From NCBI RefSeq assembly GCF_943734655.1, contig NC_071354.1, positions 174,254,411 to 174,318,410 of the forward strand: a stretch of 64,000 nucleotides of DNA, in the 5' to 3' direction. Position 1 is the first letter of the stretch; every line of letters starts with the position of its first letter. Shown here one piece after another: positions 1 to 11,189 of the stretch. The notes beneath the pieces were generated by a model that was not told where the DNA came from, did not search any database, and saw only the letters and a program-made list of their open reading frames with translations. The stretch is from Sabethes cyaneus (lineage: Eukaryota > Arthropoda > Insecta > Diptera > Culicidae). The position numbers and the translations under genes were made by a program.

Positions 1-745
1 GGCACAATTGTTCCGTGGCATAACAGAATCAGTACTGGAAGGTTAACAAAAACGAAGAAGGGAGGTTATCTGTTACGGGGGAGGGTCCTTAATAGGGGGG
101 GCGTAACTCCGACACGCCTCGACCGTTCTTTTTCAAATTTGGCACACATATTCCTTGACGTCAGGGAATTATCACGGGGGTTGACAAAGGGGGGAGGAGA
201 ACTAATAGGGGCGGGAACATACCTCCGAAATAAAAGGGGGGGTTGTAACAGGGGGGAGGCCATTACTCCAAAATGCCTGGACGGTTATTCATCAAACTTG
301 GTACACATGTTCCGTGACATAAGAGAATCAGCACTGGAAAACGAAACAAAAACGAGGTGGGAGGTTCTCTGACAGGAGAGAGGGTCCCTAATAGGGGGAG
401 GCCATAACTCCGAAACGCCTTGACCGTTCTTTATCAAACTTGGCACACATGTTGCTTGACATCAGGGAATCAGCACTAGGGGTTAACAAAGGGGGTAGGA
501 CTAATAGGGGGAAGACGATAACTCTGAAACGCCTTGACCGTTCTTTATCAAACTTTCATACATGTTCCTTGATATAAGGAAATCCAAATTGAAGGGGTTG
601 ACAAAAGAGGGGGGAGTAACAGGGGGAAGACTCCGAAATGTTTGGACGCTTCTTCCTTAAGTGACGGTGGGACAAAAACGGGAGCTGATGACAGGAGATT
701 GCTGACAGGAATGGGGAGTAACGCCCACATGACTGTAAAAATTTA
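1..745. repeat. Degenerate tandem array, units about 115-160 bp
   Basis: The phrase 'TTTGGCACACAT...TTCCTTGAC' recurs near 1, 141, 301, 441 and 556. Each copy is followed by a CAG/TCA-rich part, a G-run part and 'ATAACTCCGAAACGCC'. Unit length varies between about 115 and 160 bp, so this is an old diverged satellite-like array rather than a recent one. It starts outside the window. Frames read through it are repeat-derived and not credible genes. Confidence 0.8.
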
Positions 746-755
746 TCCGTACAAC

Positions 756-952
756 CAGAGATGCCAGAAGTGAAGACATGTCTTCATTTTGAAGACATTT
801 TTGTTGCAAAAAAGTGAAATGTCTTCACTTGAAGACATGTGAAGACATGTCTTCACCATGCAATTTAAATGGGCGGAAAGCCGAAGGAAGACAAATGAAG
901 ACATTTTTCCTTGATTCGTGAAGACTTTTCAAAAAATCACCTGGCATCCCTG
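756..952. mobile_element. hAT-type MITE with perfect 8-bp target duplication
   Basis: The ends are inverted: CAGAGATGCCAG at 756-767 and CTGGCATCCCTG at 941-952. The flanks are an identical 8-bp duplication, CGTACAAC, at 748-755 and 953-960. An 8-bp duplication with a CAG-RGATG-type end is the hAT signature. The interior has no coding capacity. It carries the 14-bp perfect palindrome GAAGACATGTCTTC at 772-785 and 841-854 plus several single GAAGACAT sites in both orientations. These may be subterminal binding sites for a transposase encoded elsewhere (inference). Confidence 0.88.
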
Positions 953-960
953 CGTACAAC

Positions 961-2867
961 AGAAAAAATCAAAATACGAAACACTAAACGGCAATGCTCG
1001 CAGCTGTAGATTTGTCAAGTGTAATTATGCGCTGAATCAAAGTGACCCGTATAAAAAGTGTTCCACCATTAGTGCTAAGTGTTGCTGGCCGACTCTATTT
1101 GAGTCACAGGGGCAATCATTCAAACTGTGTGGAGTTGATCTGAGAACACCATGTTTTTTCCATGGTCAACTTTATGTGGCATGTTCCAGTGTGGGCTAGG
1201 CCAATAATTTGTGCATACTTGCTACTGGCTGTGAAACTAAAAACATTGTTTACAAACAAGTTTGTCTTGAAGTGAGATGAAAGGAATGACACGTTTTATG
1301 TATCCAAGGAAGAAACGCTGTTGCACCTTCTACTTTTTTTGAAAAGTACAATAACAAAACTATGGGTGGGGAGGCCATTGCTAGAAGGTGCAAATAGGAT
1401 AAATGTCTTTGTTTCTCTCTCTGTATAGGGTTTTATAGGGATTTCCGTAAAGAAAACAGATATGTAAGTGGCCGGGTAGACAAAAGAGGGGGAGCTGACA
1501 AATGGGGAGGAACGTCCAAAAGAGGAACAAGCATTATATTTTTGAAGAATAATTGAAGAAAGAATTTGAAGAAAGAATTGAGAATAACTACTTGTGTTAT
1601 TTGAATAACAAAGCAATAACATGACTGTATTCAGAGTTTAGAATAACATATTTTAGTATTATTGAGGTATTGAATAACAAATGCAGTAGTATATGAGATA
1701 TTAAAAAATCCTTTTATAAAATATTTATAATCTAAAATTTCTTTAATCAACAAAAAAAATTGTATGAAATATATCGAATGTCATTTTAAGGCCATAAGAT
1801 ATGATAACAAAATCGGTTATTATGCTCATCTCACAACCACTGTTTTAAATATCTACTCAATAACAAAATGTGTTATCAATGTGTCTCCATATCTATTCAA
1901 TAACAAAACATACCATTATAACACAGTTTGATATTATTTTAGAGTTTTTATTTATTTATACAGTTTTTGTATTATTTTGCTCTTCGCTCCTGCTCGGATG
2001 GTACTATGCCCCCTTAATGGGAAAATTTGTAAAATTTACCGGAATCGCACGTGAGCCGTGGAAGCTGCCAACAATTCACATGAACGTTACATGAAAAGTG
2101 CGATGGATGAGAATTACCTATGTTTTCACGGAAACTTGACGTACCGATTTGTTCCAGTGTACGAACACGCACGGGTGAAGCTTACTAGGCATACGGATGT
2201 TAAGCATTAGCGTCAAGTGTATCCTGGATAATGTATAGTAGCAGAAAAACAAACGGCCGAAACGCAAATGGACAAAATAACAAGTGGCATACTATGGCCG
2301 GAATGTCATAGAAATTGTTCACGGCCTACGACCTGCACAAATATTGGGTATATATTGTCCTTACTCGCTGCCGCTCGTTCTTACTCAACTAAGGTATACT
2401 CCCAACTAGTTAGTAAACCTCGAAAAATGCGTGCACCTAAATAAAAGTGGTTCGGCGCAAAAGGGTTCTTCAGGAGAACATTCCAGATTCGCGGATAGAA
2501 ATAGATGAAAACATCCGTTCAAAATGTGTAAATTCTAAAGTTCAAGGCTACTTCGTAGGTTTTTGTTTCGAAGTAAATAGTTGTGTTGCTTATATTATTT
2601 TTTGTTCGAAGCCCCATGGGAATATGTTCCGGAATGACCATGCCTGGGCAAAATCGTCAAATAAAGCCAAAACAATGAACATTAACTTTCCGGAGTAATT
2701 TCATGAATTTAGATATGGGTATCTTGCCAGTGTTGCAACCCAAACAGTTCTATGGCCACTTCTATTTAGGTGCCTCCAATTTCCTAGATTTACTTACTAG
2801 TAAGGATTATCCGCTAGTTGAATCCGAACGAGTGGCAGCATTTGTACAGATTTAAGGACGTGAATAT
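961..2867. other. Non-coding, A+T-rich stretch
   Basis: No supportable gene. Around 1365-1540 there are G-rich blocks resembling the first array. Around 1540-1690 short GAATAACA/TGTTATT repeats occur. The remainder shows no recognisable element; short open frames here lack family motifs. Confidence 0.6.
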
Positions 2868-2962
2868 TTTCGGTCGATTCATGTTTCGGCTATTTGTGAT
2901 TCGGCCATTAAATCTATTATGCCATTGGTTATTTCGGCCATTTGTGTTTCGGCCATTCGTAA
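2868..2962. repeat. Minisatellite of TTCGGCCATTTGT-like units
   Basis: Roughly seven imperfect copies of a 12-14-bp unit containing TTCGGCCATT (e.g. near 2920 and 2935-2960). The design is similar to, but different from, the TATGGCAAACG minisatellite near 15.4 and 15.9 kb. Confidence 0.65.
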
Positions 2963-5834
2963 GAAATCTGGTTAAAAAATATGATTTTTTGACACGTATT
3001 ATTGAATAACTTTTCCATATGATTAATTCATTAATTAACATAATATGTACTTCTATTCAAACCAGCATGATCTAATGGGAAAATCCTACACGATCATTGG
3101 CGTTTGGAGCGTCCATCACCAAGACCCTGTCATCGTTTGCGTCCCCGTGTAAATCATTAAAGCATCCAGCCTTCCTTGCACTGGAAGTCCAAATCGGCGA
3201 TGCGGATGATGAGTTTGTATTTTCAATCATGTTTGCTTTACAAATTCAAACAAATTATGCTTTTTTTTCTGTTGACTCGTTTTCGCTTCTTTGTTTCAGA
3301 TGTTGTTGTTTTTCTATGGTCACGTTTTCGTTCACTGCTCACTGTCTGTCTAGAAAGATGCGATGTATAACATCAGCTCATATGGTGATTAGGATCTATA
3401 ACAAGCTGATGGCGGTTGGGATAAATTTGTCGTGTGCTTTCGAAAGACCAACTTGGGTGGCCCGAATGTGGCGCTCATCAGATTTCACTTGGGACTAAAT
3501 TTTCTGGAGATAGAAAATGAACATAATTGTTTTATGAAAACAATAATTATGATTGTACGAAACTTGAACGACATCAATAAATGGCGTACAAATACAAGAT
3601 AGAAGGAATATCGATTTGAAAAATGAATCAAATATTTTATGATTATGAATTTAAATCTCATTGTTTCACCAGTGACTCCGTGTATTGTATTGTCAAGTAC
3701 ATGGCATTTTACCACCAAACGAAAGGAGATGGCAAATATACTGGTTAGCAACACAATTTCTGAATATCAAACCAACTTTCGTTTCTTCACTATTCTTGAG
3801 AACCTGCGAAAGTACCCTCGTTTCAATTTGAGTTGAAAACCTGAGCCAGTCAAGGTTAGAGTAACATGTAACCAGCATTTAAACAAACATAACTGAAGGT
3901 TCCGAGCTGTAAAAACTCGATGCACCATTCACGCTGTTTGTTCATCAGTCCAGTTCGAAGAACCATTGTGACCATCAAAATTCAAAAATAAAATTTCGCG
4001 AATCAAGTGTTAGCGCTGTAAAAAGACTAGACCATGTGCAACAAACCACGTGAAAAGAAGAACACCAACTACATGATGTTGGCCTCCGGGTGGACCCGAA
4101 CAAGGCGACCCGTGCGAGCTCGAAAATTGTTAATTATGAGACCATAATTTACGAAACTGCTCTTTCTGTTGTAATTACTCGCTGTTCACGTCGTAGTTGA
4201 GTATGTGTTTTATTCGAGCTTTTTTATGTTGTTGCTCGCCATGCTTTTTGGCAATTGCCGTTCCATGCTGTTACTTTCGGCAGCATTGAATGCTCTGCTG
4301 CCATCTTTCTTCCCGTGTGTAACACTTTTCGTCAACTCTGGTACGAAAAACGCCACTCATCGCCACCGTACCGAAATGAGTGACAAGAGGAAATGAGATG
4401 TTTCTTTTAATTATCTACGGGAAATTGAAAGCCACGCATGAGATTCTTACTGCACGAGTTGGCTGGTTTGCTGTATTTGTTGTTTTCAATGTAGGATGTA
4501 CTCTAGCTGGCGTCGAGAGGTAATGGCATGCCAAAATACGTCCCTCTAATGGTTTGTTAGTTTTTGGCACATGGATGTTGTTTTCGGTCAGCTACCGAGG
4601 AGAGAAAATTGGCAGCCTAACGATAATGTGACAAGTTCGTTGGTATAATTAGCGGTTACGTAAAAATTCATTATAAGGAATGACGATGGCATCTACATTT
4701 ATTTTTCGAACATTAAAGATCTTGCAGAAACAGACATGGATCGGAAATAGATACATCATTTATCAAGCAACTTTCTAATAAATGGAAACAAAAATCAATC
4801 ATAAAGTCAAACATCTATCTGACACCCGCATTTCTCCTGCATTCCTTCCAAGACATGGCGTCACATTTCGTCGATCGAAATCTTTCAGCTGAAAATTTGT
4901 TCCCTCGTATCAAGATTGACATTTCAACCTGTTAAAATTCTCTCGCCAGACATTCATCGCTCACCTTTTGGCCTGCATTTTTCAGGAACAAAATTAATTA
5001 TTCCACACTCAATGCAACTGTTTGTTTTATCTATAGACAACGATCCCTTCGTACCTTGCAGGACACCCTACAGCACTGCCCTCGGAATCCGAATCATCCC
5101 TTATGTTGAACGCGAGCATCAACATATGTGCACGCTCAGCGATTCCAATTTTCCATTTTTTTTCTCAAACAAACAACATTAATCATCTCCTGCGGTGAAG
5201 ATCATCGGTGCTCGGCACGTCACAACCGAAAAGAGGCTCAAAATCGAAAAACCAACAGATGAAAGATTGAGATGGGACCTAATTTTCCTAAAACAAACAG
5301 GATTCCATTGACCGGATGAGGGGTGGCAAGCAAGCAACCACGGTGTGCTGATCGAGCCCAGCTCGGCTCAACACATCATACATCGATTACAGGATTCGCT
5401 GCCAGTCAAACGCGTAGTCGTCGCTCATCTGCCGTCTGTTCGTTCGATGATTATGGGAAAAGCAACGGTACGGTGGTGTAAGTAAACCTCACACGAAGAT
5501 CCATATTGATGGGAATTTTGGGGTTCGAGCTTTGGGAAGCGGATGGCCCTAGGAAAGGTAATTCAAAAGTAATGGATATCATCTTACTGATTTTGAATAT
5601 ATATGAACTTTTCATTTGATTATACTATCACTCAAGCGAGATTAGTTCAGGATTATTTCATACAAAAGAATTACTGGCAAACCAATAATTATCTATTGTG
5701 ATTAAGAAAATGTACAGACCATTCCAATGAATTTCAGTGTACCTAACATATGTATTATTTAATAAATTGAACTAGAATTTTAAAGATATACATTCAATTT
5801 TTTAGTTTTATTTCTACTTTAACAGCTCGAGTCA
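2963..5834. other. Non-coding stretch, nothing recognised
   Basis: About 2.9 kb of A+T-rich DNA with short open frames that carry no domain or motif I recognise. A somewhat less A+T-rich patch at about 5380-5480 ends in a good splice-donor-like GTAAGT, but no partner exon could be found. Confidence 0.55.
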
Positions 5835-5875
5835 TTCTTGATTTCAGCGGGGTTGAGATTTGAACCCGGGGCCTA

Positions 5876-6780
5876 AAGGGTGTCCCACATCAAATTGCAC
5901 CACGGAAGAAACGCTATAGAAAATTACCCATTGGGTATTTTCTCTTGAAAATTTAAGTAGAAGTAGTTTAGAGTGTATTGTTTACACTCGATTTTTATCG
6001 CAGGCAGTTTTTCGAAAATTGGAAAAATGGCGTCACCCGAAAAGCAACATCGCGAATTTATTTTGCGCAAGCATCTGGAAAATCCTCAACTCTCTCATTA
6101 CGAATGACGAGACTTACGTCAAGGCGGACTTCTGGCAGCTTCCGGGGCTACTTCACCGCCCAGCACAAGTTTGATGTTCCGGAGAAAGTAAGGATGCAGA
6201 ATCTTTCAAAGTTTGCCAAGAAATACATGATTTGGCAAGCGATCTTCTCATGTAGTAAACGGAGTGCACCGTTCGTGACTATCGGGACTGTAAACGGCCA
6301 GATATACCTTAAGGAGTGTCTACGGAAGCGTCTGCTTCCTCTGTTGAAGCAACACGATGACCCTATGATCTTCTGGCCGGATCTAGCTTCGTGCCACTGT
6401 CAAAAAGATGTCCTGGAGTAGTACGAAGCCAAGGACTTGAAACCCCCAACGCACCGGAACTAAGGTCCATCGAAAAATTCTATACTATTATTAAGCAGGC
6501 ACTACGGAAGCATCCCAAGGAGATCAAATCTGAGGAAGACGTGAAGAAAAAGTGGGTTTCTGTACAGATGAAGCTGAAGCCAGGTTGTACAAAACTTTTT
6601 GAGTGGAGTTAAGCGTAAGGTGCGAGCATACGGTTATGATATTGAAGTTGAATGAAATAAATATGCCAAAAGCTTAATAATAGGTTATATTTTGTTGTCT
6701 GTAATTTTGAAAAGGATCGGTCGATTAGGTAATTTTCTACAACGTTTCTTCCGTGGTGCAATTTGATGTGGGACACCCTT
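5876..6780 (+). mobile_element. Mariner element of the ITmD37E type, both ends present, internally deleted
   Basis: Terminal inverted repeats of about 37 bp start AAGGGTGTCCCACATCAAAT on the left, with the matching complement on the right, flanked by TA at 5874-5875 and 6781-6782. The element is only 905 bp, against about 1.3 kb usual for this family, because the middle of the transposase is missing. It lies inside a SINE. A 5' fragment of a sister copy lies at 25476-25749. Confidence 0.9.
6027..6612 (+). pseudogene. Mariner (ITmD37E) transposase, deleted and frameshifted
   Basis: The likely start is the ATG at 6027 (MASPEKQHREF), placed right after the leader. After about 25 residues the N-terminal DNA-binding helices are lost. 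The frame then moves to one reading TNDETYVKADFW at about 6100-6130, which carries the first catalytic aspartate. A further frame holds FDVPEKVRMQNLSKFAKKYM, then FWPDLASCHC with the second aspartate near 6378. After a stop and a slip in a run of C, another frame reads PNAPELRSIEKF, where the E is the third catalytic residue of the D37E group. The tail ends with KKKWVSVQMKL. At least three frame disruptions plus the deletion make it non-functional. Such proteins cut and paste DNA at TA sites. Confidence 0.88.
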
Positions 6781-6811
6781 TAGGCGTGAGAGGCCTGTGT
6801 GCTAATTCTAG

Positions 6812-7062
6812 ATGATAAGTTTTTGTTCATGTTCGAACCTGGTCGTTTCCTAGGGGCTCTCGGAATCACCCAAGCATGTTCAGATTTGACCAACGAACGT
6901 AGCAAGCGTTGATTAAATTTCCCTCCCTTGCCTGTTTTTCCACTTTTTCCCATCCACGCATTGTCCCACTCTATTTGGATACTATGAACACCTTTGATTT
7001 CATTACTTTCTTCTACCGTTCCACCCGTCTATTGGAAAGATTACCGTTATAACAAATTATAC
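6812..7062 (+). repeat. SINE copy, tail-sharing family, truncated head
   Basis: B-box-like GTTCGAACCTGG at 6831-6842 is followed by a body and a 3' tail (CACCTTTGATTTCATTACTTTCTTCT...CCGTTATAAC) that aligns with copies at 38886-39173 (+) and, more divergently, 7548-7845 (-) and 47391-47690 (-). The A-box side is missing or decayed. It abuts the interrupted SINE on its left. Confidence 0.65.
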
Positions 7063-7547
7063 AGCGTTATTTATATTGTACAATTACATATCTAAGCCTG
7101 CAAAATTTCGATTTCAACCTGCCTGCAACAAAACACGATTTTTTGCACAACCTTCATATACAAATACATAAAGTAAGGAGGGGTAAAAGTGCGATGCGGG
7201 TAAAAGTGCGATTCAATGATTTATCGGTGCAGATTCCGAGTAAATTAACTACATTGGCATGGATGGGTGACTACTTTGACAGCTTGAATCTAACGTAAAC
7301 TTTGGTTGCTTACGAAGCATAGTTGCTGAGTTATGTGCAAATGTTATTTTAGGGCGGTTTTGATGTAATATTTCGTAATACGGCAAATACGATATCAACA
7401 GGAGGATATTACTTGTTGAAAATTTGTAGCAGCGTTTTACGTCACTCACATATCTGTTTTGAAAATACGGTCAAAAGAATTCACAAAATATATTTCACTT
7501 TTCCGTAATTTAATCTAACCCCGGCCGTAGGAAAACAATGTTTCTCC
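7063..7547. other. Non-coding; short direct repeat GGGTAAAAGTGCGAT
   Basis: Two copies of GGGTAAAAGTGCGAT occur at 7181-7195 and 7198-7212. No matching inverted copy was found nearby, so no transposon end can be claimed. The rest is unrecognised. Confidence 0.5.
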
Positions 7548-7845
7548 GAAACGATGGTTCTACAATTGATGAAGGGACGGTAGGGGAAAGAAATGGAAAA
7601 TTTTTGGTGAAGGAGGAGGAGGAAGAGCGGAAAATGAAAGGGGGGGGGGGGGTATTGGTAGCTATGCTTGACAAGTAGTCATTTTGACTCCTACCTTTTG
7701 TCCAATGCTGGAAGGTGCATGAGTCGAATCAAGCTGTAATCTGAGATTACAACTGGATTCGAACTCACAACACCCTCCAGGGCATGTAGTTCGCTGGTAC
7801 TTGTACCTTTGAACCATAGAGGCGCTGGACAAAAGGAGACCGCAA
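7548..7845 (-). repeat. tRNA-derived SINE, same family as 47.4 kb
   Basis: On the minus strand it begins near CCTTTTGTCCAGCG, passes an A-box-like GGTTCAAAGGTAC and a B box GAGTTCGAATCCAG. It then has a second, inverted TGGACAAAAGG, a C-run (G-run on the plus strand at about 7640-7652) and the tail ending CATCGTTTC. The copy at 47391-47690 is collinear throughout, including the homopolymer. Transcription would be by RNA polymerase III if active (family knowledge). Confidence 0.78.
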
Positions 7846-8794
7846 AATCCTTGAGCAAAAATTAAGTCTTTAAACAAAATTGGAAGAAAAATATAATTTC
7901 CAGTTTTTTAAAAAAATTGTTTGTACTCTCTGTTTGTATGCAGTCAAACGTAAAACTATTTTTTTTTTTTTTTTGAGGTGGAAATAATTACCGTCGACGA
8001 GGAAGCGTGTGTTACATATATGGAATGATAGAATTGGAAGTTCAAAATGGGAAACTGAACTATCTAATATAAGTTGGAAGGGCGATAGCTTAACGCAAAA
8101 GATTTCTGGTACCAACCGAAAGATTGAAATTCCACCTGTCATTGAACCACCCGATACATCTTTGGTCTATACATCGAAATTTCCCAGTTCGTCCAAATTA
8201 TCATTCTTCTCACCAGGCGCTTCACTTCCCAAAGAAATAATTTTTCAAAAGATATTCTGAGATGGAGCAACTTTCATTAACGGACTTCGTAGAACAATGG
8301 CTTTCGTGAGTTTTTTCAAACTAGTAATTTTTCAAGTATTGTACAGATTTTTAATACAAATAACAATACTTTATGTGATTTATAACAAAAATGGTCATAA
8401 TAATTATTTTTGTAGATATTTGAAGAAAGAGTTAGATTTAGTTTAATTTTTTATTTTAAATACGTCCTTTGCAAATGTTATTCCAGTTGTTCCACCCAGT
8501 CCATTTTTACCGCGTGAGTAAAAATAAGTAAAATTTTGACAGAAAATTGTGGCTGCTCTACAGGGTAAGTAGTAATAACCGTCAGTGTGTCATGTGTTTT
8601 GGACGTGTTTAATTGAAAATAGGTTAATCACGGGTGTGTCTGCATATTATTCATTTAGAGTGTATTCAAATGTCAATGTCGTTTAAAAGTTGTGATAATC
8701 ATGGACGCTAAAAGGAACTTGTGATGAGTCCCTGTTTCAAAATTTTCTGTGTGATATTTTAAAGAAGCTGAAGCCACTCGGAGTAAACGAAATA
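7846..8794. other. Unassigned stretch with one 83-codon open frame
   Basis: An open frame at 8009-8260 (+) is rich in Ser/Pro/Lys, has no recognised domain and could be chance or the end of an exon. A T-run lies near 7960-7975. The rest is A+T-rich with no element that I can name. Confidence 0.35.
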
Positions 8795-9182
8795 TTCATC
8801 TTTCCTACTATCAAGCGATATGCCCGTAGAAACCAATTTTTGGAAAATACTCCCCAAACCTGGCTGTAAACGCACTGTAAGGACACCGGAAGCCATCCAA
8901 CGAGTAAGAGAGGTAATTTGACGGAAACTAGATCAGTCTGGGCGTAAGATGACCAAGGAACTGGGAATTTTGCAGTTCTTCTGTTTTCGGACGAAAAAAT
9001 ATTCCTGCTACAGGAGCACCATAACCAACAAAATGATCGGATGAATGCAGCATCTTTCTGATATTCGTCAGGACAAACTGACTATACAAAGGTTCCAGAA
9101 TGTTTCCATGGTGATTGTATGGGGATGTTTCTCCAAAAATTTGAAGGTGTCATTGAACAGCCGTGGGCTTAAACCATCATTA
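8795..9182 (+). pseudogene. Tc1/mariner-type transposase remnant
   Basis: Conceptual reading across frames gives a helix-turn-helix end PTIKRYARRN, then the linker-like KRTVRTPEAIQRVREV and SGRKMTKELGI. After a deletion of the middle comes LFSDEKIFLLQEHHNQQNDR, which contains the first catalytic aspartate in the SDEK motif, then DKLTIQRFQNVSMVIVWGCF. This order matches the N-terminal paired domain and start of the catalytic core of Tc1/mariner transposases. There are several stops and frame shifts, and the C-terminal two thirds of the core are absent. A SINE on the opposite strand follows immediately. No terminal repeats were located. Confidence 0.8.
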
Positions 9183-9189
9183 GACATTA

Positions 9190-9364
9190 CTCTTCTTTAT
9201 CGACAGACTTCGCAGCCGGTTGTATAGAATACAGGAAAATTACGGGGCCAGTGTAAGAATCCTACCGTCTCTCTAGCAAGCACTGCCTAGCCGAGATTCG
9301 AACATACGACGACTGGCTTGTTAGACCAGCATCGTACCTCGAAGCTATCAGCATCTTTGGCTCG
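9190..9364 (-). repeat. tRNA-derived SINE, second family
   Basis: The minus strand reads GAGGTACGATGCTGGTCTAA (A-box-like) and, about 30 bp on, the B box ATGTTCGAATCTCGG. A body follows with GAGACGGTAGGATTC, CCCCGTAATTTTCCTGTA and CGAAGTCTGTCGATAAAGAA. It appears to have inserted into, or truncated, the transposase remnant ending at 9182. Family membership is by tRNA-like structure only. Confidence 0.7.
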
Positions 9365-9735
9365 AGCAGCACGTTCCTCACAATCATGTGGAAGATTTAT
9401 GCCTCGAAGTTAACTGGGCGGTTGCCATTGATCTTCATTGAGTACTAAATATTACATCAATAATGTTTTGAAAAACCATACTGCTTTCGACAAGATTCTT
9501 CACTGTCTCACCAGGCGAAAGCTACACAGGCGTGAGGGCAAGGCGGCTTCTTTTTAGTGATCATTTACTTTACTGACAGTTATTACTACTCACCCTGTAG
9601 AAGCGAAACAGTCTATCCTACCCTCTAAGTTATCCACAATAATCAAAGCAGAGCGAATGGAAGTAATCGACGTTGATCGACTGATTCAATTCACTCAGCA
9701 CTATTATTGTAGCTAGGACTCCACGCGGACTTGAT
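9365..9735. other. Non-coding, nothing recognised
   Basis: About 370 bp without a gene or a repeat that could be matched within this window. The first part may be residual transposon DNA beyond the SINE. Confidence 0.4.
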
Positions 9736-9872
9736 AGACTATAGGTTACAGAGGCGACGAGGCACTCAAAAACTGCTAAATTTTGAATCACAAACAAAGG
9801 TAACTCTCTGTTTCGATTCAAAATTTAGTGGATTTTGAGTGCCTCGTCGGTCGCCCCTGTAACCTATAGTCT
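9736..9872. mobile_element. Foldback MITE, 137 bp
   Basis: The left arm AGACTATAGGTTACAGAGGC pairs with the right arm ending GCCCCTGTAACCTATAGTCT. Pairing continues inward (GACGAGGCACTCAAAA with TTTTGAGTGCCTCGTC, and CTAAATTTTGAATC with GATTCAAAATTTAG), leaving a loop of about 25 bp. This is a nearly complete hairpin with no coding capacity. The target duplication is not clear. Confidence 0.8.
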
Positions 9873-9879
9873 CTGTAAC

Positions 9880-10020
9880 GCAGACGCACCGTATTCCAGG
9901 ATGGACTGCACCAAAGAGCGATTTGAGGCTGTAAACATTGCAGACATGTTTTGCAATACTGAAGTTTAAACCTAAAAATCTTGACGCTTTCCAGCTGGTT
10001 TGTCCAGCAAACAATGAAAC
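9880..10020 (-). pseudogene. LINE reverse-transcriptase C-terminal scrap (Jockey/CR1-like)
   Basis: On the minus strand one frame reads RFLGLNFSIAKH and YSLKSLFGAV, and the next frame reads LVQSILEYGASA. Together they fit the conserved 'YCLKSLY.SLVRSILEYGA' block that follows the thumb region of Jockey/CR1-like reverse transcriptases. Only this block survives, with one frameshift. It abuts the foldback on one side. Clade assignment is tentative. Confidence 0.6.
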
Positions 10021-11189
10021 GTCCCTAGCAACACAGTTGTTATAAGGTTGTTGTAGTGACTGATATATGACTAAAACAAGTCATAAATAAGTTATTTCAA
10101 CCAAATGTGGTAAAAGGATGCTACTTGGAAAGTCGGCCTCCACGTCTTTAAAGTCCAAATAACACCGAACCTGAATGATAAACTCCGCCAAAATACGCGC
10201 TAGGTTTGACTGATAAAACCAAGATGCGCCCAACGTTGTACACGTGCAGTCGCTCGGAAAAAGCTGACTTAATCCACCTATTGGTGAAAGGAATCTTTAT
10301 TCTATCATCTTATTTGTCATTTGAGATAGAATTTTATATGTCTTCGAACATAATTTGACTGTTGTTAAACACTAAGCGCTTAGTTACTGTTTAAGTGTTT
10401 AATTTATGTGTTAGTGTTCATCAATATGCATGTTTATTTAGTATACTTAATAAATTTATAGAACATTTGAAAGCAATTATAAAAATCGTGTCTCTACCCT
10501 GCGAAGTCGAAGAAATCAAATATTTGTTTGTGTTATTCAGTCTAATTCTTCTGTCCATACTAATTTTGTCTACTTCGTAGAATTTTGTCCGAATTTTGGG
10601 CGAATCCTTTCGGAAAGACGTTGCCTACGCCCTTTTTGTAGTGAGCTGCATTTGATTTTGAGATAAAATACAATTCACATTCGGTGCAAGGGCGAAATTA
10701 TAAATGCGTCACGTGACTGGTTAATTCGTGGGTTTAATTCTGTGACGCTTCTTAGAATGAGATCAAAGGTTTTCGGTCCACTTTTGTAACCTTTGTCATT
10801 TACCAAAGGATCAACCCTTTGTTTGAGGAATAATAAATATAAAATAGATTGCTTAACTTCAACATTTAGCCTGAGCAATCACCATTCCTGTGTACTACCG
10901 TAATGCTCGGTTTATGTGTTTACGTGCCTCAGAAGATAAAACTTTTTGTGAGTTTGAAAACTAACGCTGATCGATGGTTTTCCTAATATGTATAATTTAT
11001 TCAATATGTCACTTTCTTCTTATTTCTATTTAAAAAAAGAGTTTTCTATTTATTTTCTGTACCCGCTCCCCCATTCCGTAGACAAGCGTGAACTGCCCAC
11101 GTGGTTTATGGATGGCCCATTTTCTAGAGAGCAGCTCGATGGTCCTACCCTTACTAACACACCAGGATTCCTGTTTTGATAATTCCGAG
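10021..11189. other. Non-coding, nothing recognised
   Basis: About 1.2 kb of A+T-rich DNA. No open frame here carries a recognisable domain, and no inverted repeat of note was seen apart from a short ATTCTATC/GATAGAAT hairpin near 10308-10333. Confidence 0.5.

Larger units (their letters stand above)
5835..6815 (-). repeat. tRNA-derived SINE head split by a mariner
   Basis: Read on the minus strand, 6815-6783 joined to 5873-5835 reproduces the tRNA-like head found intact at 28137-28200: an A-box-like region with TTAGCA, then GCCTCTCACGCC, then the B box GGGTTCAAAT. The 905-bp mariner at 5876-6780 sits exactly between the two halves at a TA dinucleotide. The SINE was therefore present before the mariner arrived. 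Confidence 0.72.

Noticed and set aside
5380..5480. Possible promoter and first exon (ATG at 5448, donor GTAAGT near 5478)
   Set aside because: No acceptor or second exon in a compatible phase could be found, and the core promoter motif match is weak.
8009..8260. Possible exon of a Ser/Pro-rich protein
   Set aside because: No family match and no splice partners; kept only as a note within the unassigned stretch.
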